DNA of 64,000 nt from Candidatus Accumulibacter necessarius (GTDB lineage Bacteria; Pseudomonadota; Gammaproteobacteria; Burkholderiales; Rhodocyclaceae): assembly GCA_017302435.1 (NCBI GenBank), contig JAFLDL010000009.1, positions 1-64,000 of the forward strand, written 5' to 3'. This document shows, in pieces, positions 63,497-64,000 of this stretch. A program made the translations under genes and the position numbers. The number at the start of each line of letters is the position of its first letter. Position 1 is the stretch's first letter. The notes beneath the pieces are model-generated. The model was not told the origin of the DNA. It did not search any database and worked only from the letters and a program-made list of their open reading frames with translations.

Positions 63497-64000
63497 AGCA
63501 GCCTGTCGGACTTGAGGTTTAGAAAACCGCCAAATTTCACAATGCGGAATGAACGGGCCGGATATTCTCGACTTTGCGGCCTTTTGGACGGTTTTCTCCT
63601 CGTTTTCCCTACTGTGGGCGCAATTTGGCCATGCGCTTCAAGTTCCACGCCAGGCAGACCAGCGTCCACTCGCCCGTGACCTTCTTCAATCCGCGCAGCG
63701 AGAACTGGCGAAAACCCATGACCGATTTGATGATGCCGAAGACCGGCTCGACCGTCTGCTTGCGCAAGGCGTAGAGCGCTCGTCCGGCTTTGGTCTTCAA
63801 ACGGTGAGACAGGGCCTGCACGGGTGTCGCATTTTCCGGCAGCGGCGCCGGTTCGCTGTGCCGCTCCCGCCAGTCAGGATGGTGCTCGTCGCGAGCCACC
63901 GCGATCACCGGATCAATGCTGGCCGCCTCGCACGCCTTGATGTTCTTCTCGCTGTAGAAGCCACTGTCGGCGATCAGACTTTCCACGGGGCCCAGTACCT
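63496..64000 (-). mobile_element. IS1182-like insertion sequence, partial (right end to window edge)
   Basis: The element starts near 63496, where TAGCAGCCTGTCGGACTTGAG begins. This looks like the terminal inverted repeat because primase homology ends exactly there and the transposase stop follows at 63609. The other end is outside the window, so the inverted repeat partner and any target duplication cannot be checked. Confidence 0.65.
63609..64000 (-). CDS. IS1182-family transposase, C-terminal part (incomplete)
   Basis: At least 130 residues of a DDE transposase; the frame stays open to the window edge. SLIADSGFYSEKN contains a catalytic aspartate, and RKQTVEPVFGIIKSVMGFRQF contains the catalytic glutamate. 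GEWTLVCLAWNLKRM at the end is typical of IS1182 C-termini. The GTG at 63986 is internal, not the true start. Confidence 0.88.
   Translation of the reverse strand, partial: VLGPVESLIADSGFYSEKNIKACEAASIDPVIAVARDEHHPDWRERHSEPAPLPENATPVQALSHRLKTKAGRALYALRKQTVEPVFGIIKSVMGFRQFSLRGLKKVTGEWTLVCLAWNLKRMAKLRPQ

Noticed and set aside
62572-63498. 308-codon plus-strand open frame
   Set aside because: Antisense to the primase-helicase; no family resemblance.

Overview
The window looks like a chromosome segment of a GC-rich betaproteobacterium of the Rhodocyclales, most likely a Candidatus Accumulibacter-type polyphosphate/glycogen/PHA-accumulating organism. That is an inference from gene content: two phasins, an MSHA-type pilus locus, the Mla, Lpt and Kds envelope genes, the rpsU-dnaG-rpoD and pgk-tpiA blocks, and a glycogen/starch-binding (CBM21) enzyme. 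No rRNA or other species marker is present.

Layout. 1-3200: a circularly permuted ATP-grasp plus alpha-E protein pair behind what looks like an NtrC-type palindrome and a sigma-54 promoter, then tRNA-Val. 3543-10873: a DUF3579 gene, then a long minus-strand envelope operon (mlaF-E-D-A-C-B, a second ABC exporter, a BolA-like gene, murA). 11006-28859: an MSHA-like type IV pilus locus with a sigma-54 response regulator at one end and a PrsK-like histidine kinase at the other, an adenylate cyclase, minor pilins, and a major prepilin behind a near-consensus sigma-54 promoter with an upstream palindrome. 29169-31901: kdsD-kdsC-lptC-lptA, without lptB/rpoN following. 32299-33626: two phasins; the first has a strong sigma-70 promoter bracketed by two 16-bp TGC-rich repeats. 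33703-40382: a CinA-like and an EI24 gene, a degenerate IS1595-like remnant, then rpsU-dnaG-rpoD. 40548-42647: pgk-tpiA. 42870-48869: a minus-strand run of lpxL-like acyltransferase, carbamoyltransferase, a two-CBM21 endo/exonuclease/phosphatase-fold protein, and a phospholipase D-like protein with complementary degenerate HKD motifs. 49255-50056: a VapBC module and a frameshifted remnant of type I-E cas1. 50360-56380: hom and two alanine-type aminotransferases, an Mth938-like protein, an ArnD-like deacetylase, a BAX-inhibitor-like protein. 56597-64000: tRNA-Ser followed by accessory DNA: a PIN-like/proline-rich protein, a zinc-ribbon protein, a transposon-associated hypothetical, a TubC-docking-like protein, and a RepB/DUF927-type primase-helicase whose 5' end is cut off by an IS1182-like element running off the window.

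How parts work together. The pilus locus appears self-contained in its control: kinase, sigma-54 activator, upstream activator site and -24/-12 promoter in front of the major pilin, plus an MshEN domain (c-di-GMP family) on the assembly ATPase and a cAMP-producing cyclase. The Mla, Kds, Lpt and LpxL genes jointly maintain the outer membrane. The most unusual material is the CBM21-nuclease/PLD/carbamoyltransferase cluster at 42.9-47.8 kb and the PIN-like protein at 57.0-59.0 kb. All family assignments are from reading the translated sequence; no database search was possible.
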